Shown: positions 1 through 8,815, counted from the first letter of the stretch. The stretch: 48,120 nt of DNA from Prochlorococcus sp. AG-402-K22 (GCA_003216755.1 QCIJ01000014.1:1-48120); one strand, 5' to 3'. Notes: a model not told the origin generated them from the letters alone. A program made the numbers and translations.

Positions 1-2
1 TG

Positions 3-44
3 GGTCCAAAACCAAAACCAGAATTTCTTGGAGGCCTTAATTAG
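3..44 (+). CDS. C-terminal tail of an unidentified protein (partial)
   Basis: An open frame enters from the left edge and ends at a TAG at 42-44. The visible residues are GPKPKPEFLGGLN, a Pro/Lys-rich tail. Thirteen residues are too few to identify the protein. It lies 38 bases upstream of the aspartoacylase-like gene on the same strand and may share its transcript. The other two frames also reach stops quickly, so the choice of frame is an inference from the residue composition. Confidence 0.45.
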   Translation, partial: GPKPKPEFLGGLN

Positions 45-82
45 GTATTTATTTTGCATGAAATTTTATTTTTAAAGAAAAA

Positions 83-988
83 ATGACTGTTCAAAGAATA
101 CTTATTGTTTCAGGCACTCATGGGAATGAAATTAATCCTATTTGGGCTGTTAAACAATTTAATAGAGAGGAAAATAGACTAAATCATGGTATTGAGTATG
201 AGTACATCATAGGGAATCCTGTTGCCTATGAAAAAGGGTGTAGATATATAGATGATGATTTAAATAGATCTTTTAAAGAAATTAAAAATTATGATCTTGA
301 CAAGAATAGTGCCTATGAAATTAATAGAGCTAATTTTTTAGTCGATCAATTTGGAATCTATGGATCTAAGCCTTGTCAAATTGCTATCGATTTGCATACT
401 ACTACTGCAAATATGGGGACAAGTATTGTCATGTATGGGAGGAGATTCAAAGATTTTTGTTTGGCTGCATTACTGCAGAACAAGTTTGGATTGCCTATTT
501 ATTTACACGAAAAAGATAAAGCTCAAACAGGCTTTCTTGTAGAAGCTTGGCCATGTGGTCTAGTGATTGAAATAGGAGCTGTGGCACAAAATTTTTATGA
601 TCCAAAAATAATAGATAGATTCTTGATAATAATTCGCTCCCTAAGGGAAGAGATAGATAAATTAAAAAACAACCTTATAGAACTTCCAAAAGAATTAGTT
701 GTTCACGTTCATCAAGGAAGTATAGATTATCCAAGAGATGATAAAGGAGATATTGATAGCCTAATTCATCCTGAGAGAATAAACCAAGATTGGAAAATGA
801 TCAAAAAAGGAGATCCATTATTTCTCGATAGCAAAGAAATAATTCACAAATATAATGGAGATCAGTCGATATGGCCGGTTTTTATTGGGGAAGTTGCTTA
901 TAAAGAAAAAAAAATTGCCATGAGCTACACAAGAAAAGAAGTGATTTGTTCCACAAAACAATGGGTTCAAGAGTTTGAAAGCTTTTAA
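83..988 (+). CDS. Aspartoacylase / succinylglutamate desuccinylase family zinc hydrolase
   Basis: Family members are zinc carboxypeptidase-fold enzymes that cleave N-acyl amino acids, for example N-acetylaspartate to acetate and aspartate. The 301-residue protein has the full motif set: GTHGNE at 11-16 (zinc ligands H13 and E16), the substrate-binding DLNRSF at 59-64, DLHTT at 103-107 (third zinc ligand H105) and VIEIG at 161-165, with E163 as the likely catalytic glutamate. The length is normal for the family. The true substrate in a picocyanobacterium is not evident. The gene stands upstream of the psbA pair, separated from it by 428 bases, so co-transcription with psbA is unlikely. Confidence 0.85.
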   Translation: MTVQRILIVSGTHGNEINPIWAVKQFNREENRLNHGIEYEYIIGNPVAYEKGCRYIDDDLNRSFKEIKNYDLDKNSAYEINRANFLVDQFGIYGSKPCQIAIDLHTTTANMGTSIVMYGRRFKDFCLAALLQNKFGLPIYLHEKDKAQTGFLVEAWPCGLVIEIGAVAQNFYDPKIIDRFLIIIRSLREEIDKLKNNLIELPKELVVHVHQGSIDYPRDDKGDIDSLIHPERINQDWKMIKKGDPLFLDSKEIIHKYNGDQSIWPVFIGEVAYKEKKIAMSYTRKEVICSTKQWVQEFESF

Positions 989-1104
989 ATTAAGAAACCA
1001 GAACAATAAATTGCTGAAAACTAATAAGGATTTTTTATTTCATAGATAAGTTTATTTAATATTGAATACTTTTTATCTTTTTTTAACTTTTAAACCTTAA
1101 AAAT

Positions 1105-1233
1105 CTAAATTCTCTCGCTCCAATAAATAACAGCTCCAAAAGCCTCTAATTGCAGTCTTCTATTCTTAGCCTCTCTTAAGGACACTACCTCTTTCGATCT
1201 TTTTTCGTTAAGAAGCCATTCGATTATTACCAA
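1105..1233 (-). CDS. Possible 42-residue small protein or gene remnant
   Basis: On the minus strand a frame is open from 1242 down to a TAG at 1105-1107. With TTG at 1231-1233 as start it would encode 42 residues, rich in charged residues, with IIEWLLNEKRSKEVV near the start and LEAFGAVIYWSERI at the end. The composition resembles real protein more than random A/T-rich DNA, which tends to give Lys/Asn/Phe/Ile strings. There is no ATG and no clear ribosome binding site. It could be a genuine short gene, the remnant of a longer one, or chance. I do not recognise the family. Confidence 0.25.
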   Translation of the reverse strand: MVIIEWLLNEKRSKEVVSLREAKNRRLQLEAFGAVIYWSERI

Positions 1234-1346
1234 GTTGATTCTTCAATAACAAAGAAAATATTAAGACATGAAGGTTCCTATCTCATAATTTGCAAAAAAT
1301 AAGTTTACTTAAAAAAAAAAATTACACATTTTTAGCGATTTTGGTC

Positions 1347-1352
1347 TAAAAT
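1347..1352 (+). promoter_or_regulatory. Probable -10 element of psbA copy 1
   Basis: TAAAAT lies 64 bases upstream of the ATG, with a weak -35-like TTACAC at 1322-1327. Transcription would start near 1359, just before the first leader hairpin. This is inferred from spacing and from comparison with the TATAAT at the equivalent place before copy 2. Confidence 0.45.
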
Positions 1353-1360
1353 CTTCGGAG

Positions 1361-1401
1361 CGGAAATTTTCCGTTTTATTTACACGTCTCACTTTAGAGA
1401 C
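1361..1401 (+). promoter_or_regulatory. psbA copy 1 leader with two hairpins
   Basis: The predicted 5' untranslated leader has two inverted repeats. The first is CGGAAA/TTTCCG at 1361-1373 around a single T. The second is GTCTC (1386-1390) with GAGAC (1397-1401) around a six-base loop. Equivalent stems occur before copy 2 although the surrounding sequence differs. They could affect psbA mRNA stability or translation, which is known to be light-controlled in cyanobacteria, but that role is inference here. Confidence 0.45.
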
Positions 1402-1416
1402 ATACAATACGAACTC

Positions 1417-2499
1417 ATGACAACTATTCAGCAGCAGCGTTCTTCGTTGCTTAAAGGTTGGCCACAGTTTTGTGAGTGGGTAACATCAACTAACAACAGA
1501 ATTTATGTTGGTTGGTTTGGCGTCTTAATGATCCCATGCCTACTTACAGCAGCGGCTTGCTTCATCGTTGCATTCATCGCAGCACCACCAGTAGATATCG
1601 ACGGAATTAGAGAGCCAGTTGCTGGTTCATTTCTATATGGAAACAACATCATTTCAGGTGCAGTTGTTCCTTCATCTAACGCTATTGGTCTACACTTCTA
1701 CCCAATTTGGGAAGCAGCTACTGTAGATGAGTGGTTATACAACGGTGGTCCTTACCAGCTTGTAATTTTCCACTTCCTAATTGGTATTTCAGCATACATG
1801 GGAAGACAGTGGGAGCTTTCATACCGTTTAGGTATGCGTCCTTGGATCTGTGTTGCATACTCTGCACCAGTTTCAGCAGCTTTCGCAGTATTTCTTGTAT
1901 ACCCATTCGGTCAAGGTTCATTCTCTGACGGAATGCCTCTAGGTATTTCTGGAACATTCAACTTCATGTTTGTTTTCCAGGCAGAGCACAACATTCTTAT
2001 GCACCCATTCCATATGGCTGGTGTTGCTGGTATGTTCGGAGGATCTTTATTCTCAGCTATGCATGGTTCACTTGTTACTTCATCTCTAATCAGAGAAACA
2101 ACTGAGACAGAGTCTCAGAACTATGGTTACAAGTTCGGACAAGAAGAAGAAACATATAACATCGTTGCAGCTCATGGCTACTTCGGTCGTTTGATCTTCC
2201 AATATGCAAGTTTCAACAACAGCAGAAGTCTTCACTTCTTCCTAGCTGTATTCCCAGTTGTTTGTGTATGGTTAACTTCAATGGGTATCTGCACAATGGC
2301 ATTCAACCTTAACGGTTTCAACTTCAACCAGTCAGTTGTTGATGCAAACGGTAAGATTGTTCCTACATGGGGTGATGTTCTTAACAGAGCAAACCTAGGT
2401 ATGGAAGTAATGCACGAGCGTAACGCTCACAACTTCCCACTTGATCTAGCAGCAGCTGAGTCTACAACAGTAGCTCTTTCAGCTCCAGCTATCGGTTAA
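1417..2499 (+). CDS. psbA: Photosystem II D1 protein, copy 1
   Basis: D1 is the thylakoid reaction-centre subunit that binds the Mn4CaO5 cluster, YZ, P680, pheophytin and QB with D2. The 360-residue protein aligns without gaps to D1, numbered one higher than usual because of one extra N-terminal residue. YZ is Y162. Manganese ligands D171, E190, H333, E334, H338 and D343 are present, and the processing site follows LDLA (residue 345), leaving a 15-residue C-terminal extension for CtpA. The residue equivalent to D1-130 is Gln (in MGRQWEL), the state found in the D1:1 form of marine Synechococcus. No Shine-Dalgarno lies directly before the ATG. The DNA is identical to copy 2. Confidence 0.99.
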   Translation: MTTIQQQRSSLLKGWPQFCEWVTSTNNRIYVGWFGVLMIPCLLTAAACFIVAFIAAPPVDIDGIREPVAGSFLYGNNIISGAVVPSSNAIGLHFYPIWEAATVDEWLYNGGPYQLVIFHFLIGISAYMGRQWELSYRLGMRPWICVAYSAPVSAAFAVFLVYPFGQGSFSDGMPLGISGTFNFMFVFQAEHNILMHPFHMAGVAGMFGGSLFSAMHGSLVTSSLIRETTETESQNYGYKFGQEEETYNIVAAHGYFGRLIFQYASFNNSRSLHFFLAVFPVVCVWLTSMGICTMAFNLNGFNFNQSVVDANGKIVPTWGDVLNRANLGMEVMHERNAHNFPLDLAAAESTTVALSAPAIG

Positions 2500-2521
2500 G
2501 CTTAAAGTTCTTAAATTTACA

Positions 2522-2547
2522 AGCCCCCTTCTCGGGGGCTTTTTTTT
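2522..2547 (+). terminator. Rho-independent terminator of psbA copy 1
   Basis: A perfect seven-base-pair stem, AGCCCCC (2522-2528) with GGGGGCT (2534-2540) around TTCTC, is followed by eight T residues. Its position 22 bases after the stop codon is typical. It suggests that each psbA is its own transcription unit. Confidence 0.93.
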
Positions 2548-2635
2548 GTTTATTTATATTAAGTAGATAATAAATAAGTAAAAGTTATCAAAGATATAAG
2601 TTTCGCTCAGCACATTTAATAAGATATTCGTCTAT

Positions 2636-2641
2636 TATAAT
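2636..2641 (+). promoter_or_regulatory. -10 element of psbA copy 2
   Basis: A perfect TATAAT lies 68 bases before the second psbA ATG, with no strong -35. It is closer to consensus than the TAAAAT of copy 1, so the two genes may differ in strength or light response. This is an inference from sequence only. Confidence 0.6.
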
Positions 2642-2645
2642 CGAG

Positions 2646-2692
2646 ACGGAATTTTTAAAATCCGTTTTTACTTAAATGTCTCATACAGAGGC
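2646..2692 (+). promoter_or_regulatory. psbA copy 2 leader with two hairpins
   Basis: The first stem is ACGGA-TTTT with AAAATCCGT at 2646-2665, with one bulged A. The second is GTCTC (2678-2682) with GAGGC (2688-2692) around five bases and contains one G-U pair. The order and the sequences GGAA/TCCG and GTCTC/GAG match the copy 1 leader, while the loops, spacers and upstream DNA do not. The SD-like GAGG is inside the second stem, 18 bases from the ATG. Confidence 0.45.
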
Positions 2693-2709
2693 AATAACAT
2701 AACGAACTC

Positions 2710-3792
2710 ATGACAACTATTCAGCAGCAGCGTTCTTCGTTGCTTAAAGGTTGGCCACAGTTTTGTGAGTGGGTAACATCAACTAACAACAGAATTTATG
2801 TTGGTTGGTTTGGCGTCTTAATGATCCCATGCCTACTTACAGCAGCGGCTTGCTTCATCGTTGCATTCATCGCAGCACCACCAGTAGATATCGACGGAAT
2901 TAGAGAGCCAGTTGCTGGTTCATTTCTATATGGAAACAACATCATTTCAGGTGCAGTTGTTCCTTCATCTAACGCTATTGGTCTACACTTCTACCCAATT
3001 TGGGAAGCAGCTACTGTAGATGAGTGGTTATACAACGGTGGTCCTTACCAGCTTGTAATTTTCCACTTCCTAATTGGTATTTCAGCATACATGGGAAGAC
3101 AGTGGGAGCTTTCATACCGTTTAGGTATGCGTCCTTGGATCTGTGTTGCATACTCTGCACCAGTTTCAGCAGCTTTCGCAGTATTTCTTGTATACCCATT
3201 CGGTCAAGGTTCATTCTCTGACGGAATGCCTCTAGGTATTTCTGGAACATTCAACTTCATGTTTGTTTTCCAGGCAGAGCACAACATTCTTATGCACCCA
3301 TTCCATATGGCTGGTGTTGCTGGTATGTTCGGAGGATCTTTATTCTCAGCTATGCATGGTTCACTTGTTACTTCATCTCTAATCAGAGAAACAACTGAGA
3401 CAGAGTCTCAGAACTATGGTTACAAGTTCGGACAAGAAGAAGAAACATATAACATCGTTGCAGCTCATGGCTACTTCGGTCGTTTGATCTTCCAATATGC
3501 AAGTTTCAACAACAGCAGAAGTCTTCACTTCTTCCTAGCTGTATTCCCAGTTGTTTGTGTATGGTTAACTTCAATGGGTATCTGCACAATGGCATTCAAC
3601 CTTAACGGTTTCAACTTCAACCAGTCAGTTGTTGATGCAAACGGTAAGATTGTTCCTACATGGGGTGATGTTCTTAACAGAGCAAACCTAGGTATGGAAG
3701 TAATGCACGAGCGTAACGCTCACAACTTCCCACTTGATCTAGCAGCAGCTGAGTCTACAACAGTAGCTCTTTCAGCTCCAGCTATCGGTTAA
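2710..3792 (+). CDS. psbA: Photosystem II D1 protein, copy 2
   Basis: The protein is identical to copy 1 in all 360 residues, including Gln at the D1-130 position and the C-terminal extension. The two copies therefore add dosage rather than isoform variety. It has its own TATAAT promoter and leader and its own terminator. The 149 bases between the repeat units are unlike the gap before copy 1, so the promoter region was not duplicated recently with the gene, or has been replaced. Damaged D1 is replaced continually under high light, which makes a second gene plausible for a surface-water strain (inference). Confidence 0.99.
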   Translation: MTTIQQQRSSLLKGWPQFCEWVTSTNNRIYVGWFGVLMIPCLLTAAACFIVAFIAAPPVDIDGIREPVAGSFLYGNNIISGAVVPSSNAIGLHFYPIWEAATVDEWLYNGGPYQLVIFHFLIGISAYMGRQWELSYRLGMRPWICVAYSAPVSAAFAVFLVYPFGQGSFSDGMPLGISGTFNFMFVFQAEHNILMHPFHMAGVAGMFGGSLFSAMHGSLVTSSLIRETTETESQNYGYKFGQEEETYNIVAAHGYFGRLIFQYASFNNSRSLHFFLAVFPVVCVWLTSMGICTMAFNLNGFNFNQSVVDANGKIVPTWGDVLNRANLGMEVMHERNAHNFPLDLAAAESTTVALSAPAIG

Positions 3793-3814
3793 GCTTAAAG
3801 TTCTTAAATTTACA

Positions 3815-3840
3815 AGCCCCCTTCTCGGGGGCTTTTTTTT
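3815..3840 (+). terminator. Rho-independent terminator of psbA copy 2
   Basis: Same hairpin as after copy 1: AGCCCCC/GGGGGCT with a five-base loop and eight T residues. It separates psbA from aroC, which starts 60 bases downstream on the same strand. Confidence 0.93.
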
Positions 3841-3900
3841 GTTTAATTTTCAATTGGTTTCATATAATGTTTATATATAGATAAAACATTTGATATTTCT

Positions 3901-4998
3901 ATGAGTAGTAGTTTTGGAAAAATTTTTCGTGTTAGTACTTTTGGAGAATCACATGGTGGTGCTGTAGGGGTTATCCTTGATGGATGTCCTCCTAAGTTAA
4001 AAGTAGATATAAATCTGATACAAAATGAATTAGATAGGCGCAGACCTGGCCAAAGTGAGATTACAACGCCCCGAAATGAAGAAGATAAAATTGAAATATT
4101 AAGTGGGATAAAGGAAGGGTTAACACTTGGAACTCCAATAGCAATGTTGGTCAGAAACAAGGATCAAAGACCGGTAGATTATAATAATTTAGAGCAGGTG
4201 TTTAGACCTTCTCATGCAGATGGTTCATATCATCTGAAATATGGAATTCAGGCAAGTTCTGGCGGTGGAAGAGCCTCTGCAAGAGAAACAATTGGGAGAG
4301 TAGCTGCTGGTGCTATAGCAAAACAATTATTAAAAAGTTTCTGTAACACTGAAATACTATCTTGGGTTAAGCGTATACATGATATTGATTCTGATATAAA
4401 TAAAGAGAAGATTTCTCTCAAAAAAATAGATTCTAATATTGTTAGATGTCCTGATGAAAAGGTATCAACAGAAATGATCGAGAGAATTAAGGAATTAAAG
4501 CGTCAAGGAGACTCTTGCGGCGGTGTTATTGAATGTCTAGTAAGGAATGTTCCTTCTGGTCTTGGAATGCCTGTTTTTGATAAATTAGAAGCTGATTTAG
4601 CAAAGGCTTTGATGTCTTTGCCTGCCACAAAAGGCTTTGAAATAGGTTCAGGTTTCTCTGGAACTTACTTAAAAGGAAGCGAACATAATGATGCTTTCAT
4701 CAAGTCTGATGATTCTAGTAAGTTAAGAACAACATCAAACAATTCAGGAGGTATACAGGGCGGAATAAGTAATGGTGAAAATATTGAGATGAAGGTAGCT
4801 TTTAAACCTACAGCAACCATCGGCAAGGAACAGAAAACAGTTAATGTTGAAGGTAAAGAAGTACTGATGAAAGCAAAAGGGAGACATGATCCATGCGTTC
4901 TACCAAGAGCAGTCCCTATGGTTGATGCTATGGTAGCTTTAGTACTTGCTGACCATTTGCTTCTAAATCATGCTCAATGTGACTTAATAAATAAGTAG
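3901..4998 (+). CDS. aroC: Chorismate synthase
   Basis: The enzyme makes chorismate from 5-enolpyruvylshikimate 3-phosphate with reduced FMN, the last common step to aromatic amino acids, quinones and folate. The 365-residue protein has the family landmarks: [10 protein letters not shown] near 14-23, [13 protein letters not shown] near 46-58, [20 protein letters not shown] near 120-139 and the C-terminal [15 protein letters not shown]. Its length is typical. It follows the psbA copy 2 terminator by 60 bases, so it probably has its own promoter in the A/T-rich stretch 3846-3900. It converges on the KDPG-aldolase-like gene. Confidence 0.96.
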   Translation: MSSSFGKIFRVSTFGESHGGAVGVILDGCPPKLKVDINLIQNELDRRRPGQSEITTPRNEEDKIEILSGIKEGLTLGTPIAMLVRNKDQRPVDYNNLEQVFRPSHADGSYHLKYGIQASSGGGRASARETIGRVAAGAIAKQLLKSFCNTEILSWVKRIHDIDSDINKEKISLKKIDSNIVRCPDEKVSTEMIERIKELKRQGDSCGGVIECLVRNVPSGLGMPVFDKLEADLAKALMSLPATKGFEIGSGFSGTYLKGSEHNDAFIKSDDSSKLRTTSNNSGGIQGGISNGENIEMKVAFKPTATIGKEQKTVNVEGKEVLMKAKGRHDPCVLPRAVPMVDAMVALVLADHLLLNHAQCDLINK

Positions 4999-5032
4999 AA
5001 GTTTTGTTGTATAAATTATATTTGTCTTTGAT

Positions 5033-5659
5033 TTAATTATTTTTGAGCCATTCAAATATTTTTGGATCAAATTTTTTATTTTTGATAGCTTTATCTCCAA
5101 CTACGACTGCTTTATACCCTAGAGATTTACAAGTTTTTAAATCATTGATTGATAGTCCTCCAGCAGCAATGAAATCAATATTTTTATAGTTGAGTATATC
5201 TATCGAACTATCTTTACTTTTTATTGGGTAAATTTTGATAATGTTGCAATTTAAATTTATCGCTTCCTTAAGATCTTTTAAATTTTTAATTCCAGGAATT
5301 AATAAATAATTTTTTGACTGGGCATAATTGAAAAGATCTTTATCCCAAAATTTCATCATCGAAAAATTTAATCCAATTTTTAAAGAATCTTCTATTGATT
5401 GCTTATTAACTATGGAGGCAGAGCCTAAATTAATTCTTGGATATTTAAATTTGATATAGGATACAAAATATAACCAATTTTTGTTGTTAGACCAACTTAT
5501 TTCAATATTCTTTAATCCTAATTTTACTAAGCTTTCTAATTCTTCAAAAAATAAATTTCTTATAGCGGTATTTGAGTAAATATTATCTTCAAGTTTTATA
5601 AGTAAAAAAAAAGACTCTGTTTTCAGTAAATCCGAAAAAGAATCTTCCTTATTATTCAT
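5033..5659 (-). CDS. KDPG aldolase-like protein (Eda family, altered active site)
   Basis: KDPG aldolase splits 2-keto-3-deoxy-6-phosphogluconate into pyruvate and glyceraldehyde 3-phosphate in the Entner-Doudoroff pathway. This 208-residue TIM-barrel protein keeps the general base (E53 in NIEIS), the Schiff-base lysine (K142 in IIKIYP), IPG (121-123) and the phosphate-loop AAGGLS (165-170). However, the arginine normally four residues after the glutamate is absent (EISWS), the GAGT loop is GSAS, and FFP is IYP. It may still be an aldolase or may have a changed substrate. It lies 21 bases downstream of ftsH in the same direction. Confidence 0.72.
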   Translation of the reverse strand: MNNKEDSFSDLLKTESFFLLIKLEDNIYSNTAIRNLFFEELESLVKLGLKNIEISWSNNKNWLYFVSYIKFKYPRINLGSASIVNKQSIEDSLKIGLNFSMMKFWDKDLFNYAQSKNYLLIPGIKNLKDLKEAINLNCNIIKIYPIKSKDSSIDILNYKNIDFIAAGGLSINDLKTCKSLGYKAVVVGDKAIKNKKFDPKIFEWLKNN

Positions 5660-5680
5660 TAAAAATTTAAATTTTCGAAC

Positions 5681-7534
5681 TTAAATATATTTTGCGACTT
5701 TTACTTCTGAGCGATTAAGCAAATCTTGTATATCTTCAGTGTCTATAGTTTCTCTTTCAATTAGCATTTGAGCCATTTCGTCCAGAACAATTCTATTATC
5801 TGATAGAACTTTTGTAGCTCTTTTATAAGCAACATCTACAAGTTCTGAAACCTCTACATCTATTGTTGCGGCTGTGTCTTCAGAGAAGTCTCTTGTAGAG
5901 CTCATATCTCTTCCAAGAAACATTCCTCCTTGAGATTGACCTAGTGCGACTGGACCTATTTTGTCACTCATACCAAATTTAGTGATCATTTGTCTTGCTA
6001 CATTGGCAACTTGCTGTAAATCATTTGAGGCTCCAGTTGTTACCTCTTCTTCTCCATAAACTATTTCTTCAGCAACTCTTCCACCAAGAGCTACAGCCAT
6101 TTGATTTTGAAGGTAAGAACGAGAGTAAAGACCAGATTCCATTCTTTCTTCACTTGGAGTAAAGAAGGTTAAACCTCCAGCTTGACCTCTAGGAATTATT
6201 GAAACTTTTGCTACTGGATCATAATCAGGCATTAATGCTCCAACGAGTGCATGACCAGCTTCGTGATAAGCAACTAATTCTTTTTTCTTATCACTGATGA
6301 CTCTATCTTTCTTTTCAGGACCAGCCATAACTCTTTCAATCGCATCACCAACTTCATCATTACTTACTTTGTCTAAATCTTTTCTAGCCGCTAGAATTGC
6401 AGCTTCATTTAAAAGATTAGCTAAATCTGCACCCGTAAATCCTGGTGTTCTTCTAGCAACTTTATCTAAATCAACATCTTTAGAGAGAGTTTTATCTTTC
6501 GCATGAACATTTAATATCTGTAATCTTCCAGCGTAATCTGGTCTATCTACCGTTACCTGTCTATCGAATCTTCCAGGACGCATTAAAGCTGAATCTAAGA
6601 CATCAGGTCTATTGGTAGCAGCTACTATTATTATTCCTGAATTACCTTCGAAACCGTCCATTTCTGTTAAGAGTTGATTTAATGTTTGTTCTCTTTCATC
6701 GTTACCTCCACCCATACCAGCACCTCTTTGTCTTCCAACTGCATCAATTTCGTCGATGAAAACTATACAAGGAGCATTCTTTTTAGCTTGTTCAAAAAGA
6801 TCTCTAACTCTGCTAGCTCCAACTCCAACAAACATCTCTACAAATTCTGAACCTGATATTGAGAAAAAAGGTACACCTGCTTCTCCAGCTACTGCTTTTG
6901 CTAGCAATGTTTTCCCTGTACCAGGAGGGCCAACAAGAAGAACCCCTTTAGGAATTTTTGCTCCCACTGCTGTAAATCTATCTGGGCTCTTAAGAAAATC
7001 TACAACTTCAGTGAGTTCTAATTTTGCACCTTCAACACCAGCAACATCTGAAAAGGTAACTTGTGTAGATGGTTCCATTTGAAGTCTGGCTTTGCTCTTG
7101 CCAAAACTCATGGCAGGATTACCGCCTCCAGCATTCCCGCTTTGGGATCTCCTGAAAAGAAAAAATAGGCCTCCAATCAAAAATATTGGGAAAATCAAGC
7201 TACTTATAGCTTGTTGCCATGGATTAGCTAATTTTGTGGGAGTTACAGCAATATCTACATTATTTTCGGTTAGAATTTTTAATAAATCTTTGTCTGGGGC
7301 TAAATTGACCTCAGATCTGCTTCCATCATTTTCAACAACTTGAGCTGTCGCATTGTCTGGAGATATTAGTACTCTACTGATTTCTTTATCTTGAACTGCT
7401 TCTATAAAATCACTATACCTTAAGGTTTTTGTAGCATTTTCTGAACTAGGTTTATCAAATACAGAAGTTCCAATGAAAATTACAGTAATAACAGCTAGAA
7501 CATAAAGTCCTACGTTTCTCCAGCGTTTGTTCAC
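5681..7534 (-). CDS. ftsH: ATP-dependent zinc metalloprotease FtsH
   Basis: FtsH forms hexamers in the thylakoid or plasma membrane and degrades damaged membrane proteins. In cyanobacteria FtsH2/FtsH3 complexes remove photodamaged D1. The 617-residue protein has transmembrane helices near 9-21 and 108-127 enclosing a lumenal domain, Walker A GPPGTGKT (202-209), Walker B VFIDE (258-262), second region of homology around 308-324 and the zinc site HEAGH (424-428). Its nearness to two psbA genes and psbO fits a D1-repair FtsH, but which of the four cyanobacterial paralogues it is needs a tree. It is followed closely by the aldolase-like gene. Confidence 0.97.
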   Translation of the reverse strand: MNKRWRNVGLYVLAVITVIFIGTSVFDKPSSENATKTLRYSDFIEAVQDKEISRVLISPDNATAQVVENDGSRSEVNLAPDKDLLKILTENNVDIAVTPTKLANPWQQAISSLIFPIFLIGGLFFLFRRSQSGNAGGGNPAMSFGKSKARLQMEPSTQVTFSDVAGVEGAKLELTEVVDFLKSPDRFTAVGAKIPKGVLLVGPPGTGKTLLAKAVAGEAGVPFFSISGSEFVEMFVGVGASRVRDLFEQAKKNAPCIVFIDEIDAVGRQRGAGMGGGNDEREQTLNQLLTEMDGFEGNSGIIIVAATNRPDVLDSALMRPGRFDRQVTVDRPDYAGRLQILNVHAKDKTLSKDVDLDKVARRTPGFTGADLANLLNEAAILAARKDLDKVSNDEVGDAIERVMAGPEKKDRVISDKKKELVAYHEAGHALVGALMPDYDPVAKVSIIPRGQAGGLTFFTPSEERMESGLYSRSYLQNQMAVALGGRVAEEIVYGEEEVTTGASNDLQQVANVARQMITKFGMSDKIGPVALGQSQGGMFLGRDMSSTRDFSEDTAATIDVEVSELVDVAYKRATKVLSDNRIVLDEMAQMLIERETIDTEDIQDLLNRSEVKVAKYI

Positions 7535-7580
7535 GATAAATAATCTTTATTTTTTATATGATACTAATAATAAAACATTA

Positions 7581-8756
7581 TTAAGAGCGTCTTAGAACAT
7601 CTACTACACTTTTGAATGCAAACCATTCAGGGATTGGTTCGCCATTTCTCAATTTCTTTCTAAATTCAGTACCGCTAAGTTTCATAATTTCATAATTAAA
7701 TTCTTTAGCTTCTTCAGCTGTAATATATCCTTTTTCCTTCGTATAAACTAAATTTTTTGAAGGAACAGTCTTCATCATTAATTCGTCTGCGCATTTATTC
7801 GCAAAATTCTGGGCGTCATATGGGCCATAAAAATCTTCACCAGTTGCTGATGACTTACAGCCAGCCATATCTCTACCGATAATAAAATGAGTACAGCCAT
7901 AATTTCTCCTGATTATCATATGTTGAAGAGCTTCTCTTGGGCCTGCCATATGCATTGAATAAGGTAAAAAAGCCCATTTTATTCTCTCATCAGATATTTC
8001 TTCTTCTAATTCTTTATACGTTAAATATCTAACTTTACCGGGGATATCATCTTGTTGAGTTGGCCCACAAGTTGGATGAACTAAAACAACTGAGTTAGAG
8101 GATACATTATCTGAGAGTAAGGCATTAGTAAATAATTCATAATGTGCTCTATGAATTGGATTTCTGCATTGAAATGCAACTACATCATGATTTGATGGCA
8201 GTTTAGATCTAACTTGTTCTGGGGTTTTGCAGGGGAATTCTCTAATTGGTAGTTCGAAACCATAAACTCTTCCTCCTATATAAAATCTCCCTCTCTCATT
8301 AAAAATCATCTTAACAGCAGGATGATCTAAAGAATTAGTACCATAACAAAGTTCAGCTTCTAAGGATTTATCAGGTTCCCATTTAGAGCTAACTTCCAAA
8401 ACTGCTATTTTTTGTTTTTTATAAGTAAGCAATATTGTATCTCCAGCTTTTACTTTTTCATTATTTGAATCAAATACAATAGGCAAGCCAAAAAGCAACC
8501 CGTTTTTATCTCTATGATTTTTAATTACCGAATTGTAGTTATTTTCATCCATAAAACCTTCCAATGGAGAAAAAGCTCCAACCATCAAAAGTTCTACATC
8601 GCATGCATTTCTCTCGCTGCATTCAAACTCATAAGTAGCTTTAGAGATAAGATCATTTTTAAGGTTTTTATCTTTGATAATTAAATTTTTTAGTTCCCCT
8701 CCATAAGGCGGTATTAGTCCATTAATATCTGTTTTAGTTTTTTGTTGTAATTCCAT
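7581..8756 (-). CDS. sat: Sulfate adenylyltransferase (ATP sulfurylase)
   Basis: The enzyme activates sulfate with ATP to adenosine 5'-phosphosulfate, the first step of sulfate assimilation. The 391-residue protein is of the monofunctional Sat/Met3 type, not CysD/CysN. It has QCRNPIHRAH (196-205), the phosphate-binding QxRNPxHxxH motif, and GRDMAG (294-299). There is no fused APS kinase domain. It begins 27 bases after the psbO terminator and ends 46 bases before ftsH, so it probably starts a new unit that may run into ftsH. Confidence 0.96.
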   Translation of the reverse strand: MELQQKTKTDINGLIPPYGGELKNLIIKDKNLKNDLISKATYEFECSERNACDVELLMVGAFSPLEGFMDENNYNSVIKNHRDKNGLLFGLPIVFDSNNEKVKAGDTILLTYKKQKIAVLEVSSKWEPDKSLEAELCYGTNSLDHPAVKMIFNERGRFYIGGRVYGFELPIREFPCKTPEQVRSKLPSNHDVVAFQCRNPIHRAHYELFTNALLSDNVSSNSVVLVHPTCGPTQQDDIPGKVRYLTYKELEEEISDERIKWAFLPYSMHMAGPREALQHMIIRRNYGCTHFIIGRDMAGCKSSATGEDFYGPYDAQNFANKCADELMMKTVPSKNLVYTKEKGYITAEEAKEFNYEIMKLSGTEFRKKLRNGEPIPEWFAFKSVVDVLRRS

Positions 8757-8783
8757 TTTTTAAATTTATAAAGAAAAATTTTG

Positions 8784-8815
8784 AAAAAAAAAGAGGGGTT
8801 TAACCCCCTTTTTCT
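8784..8815 (-). terminator. Rho-independent terminator of psbO
   Basis: On the minus strand an AAAAAGGGG stem arm, a short GTTAAA loop and CCCC are followed by TC and a run of nine T residues. It lies 13 bases after the psbO stop and before sat, so it mainly insulates the highly expressed psbO. Confidence 0.8.

Larger units (their letters stand above)
989..1416. other. 428-base gap upstream of psbA copy 1
   Basis: This is an unusually long gap for such a compact genome. Its last part (about 1345-1416) holds the psbA promoter and leader hairpins. The middle contains a minus-strand open frame (1105-1242) of coding-like composition with no ATG. No RNA gene or repeat was recognised in 989-1100. 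The poly-A stretch near 1311-1320 and the adjoining A/T-rich DNA lie just upstream of the promoter. Confidence 0.6.
1409..2552 (+). repeat. 1144-base direct repeat, left copy (psbA unit)
   Basis: By reading, the sequence is identical to 2702-3845 at a constant offset of 1293 bases. The repeat begins eight bases before the psbA ATG and ends just after the terminator T-run. Promoter and leader lie outside it. Shadow frames inside the gene repeat exactly at the same offset, which supports base-level identity. Confidence 0.92.
2702..3845 (+). repeat. 1144-base direct repeat, right copy (psbA unit)
   Basis: This is the second copy of the unit at 1409-2552, identical by reading. The sequences diverge at once on both sides: at 2701 (A against T in copy 1) and at 3846 (A against T). 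The sharp edges suggest recent duplication or continuing gene conversion limited to coding region plus terminator. Confidence 0.92.

Noticed and set aside
1718..1957. Minus-strand and alternative plus-strand frames inside psbA copy 1, repeated in copy 2 at 3011-3250
   Set aside because: They are antisense or shifted readings of a strongly conserved gene. Their exact repetition only reflects the duplicated DNA.
6297..7343. Plus-strand open frames across ftsH (69, 108 and 83 codons)
   Set aside because: Antisense to a clear ftsH with complete motifs. Compositions are typical of reversed conserved genes, with no start context.
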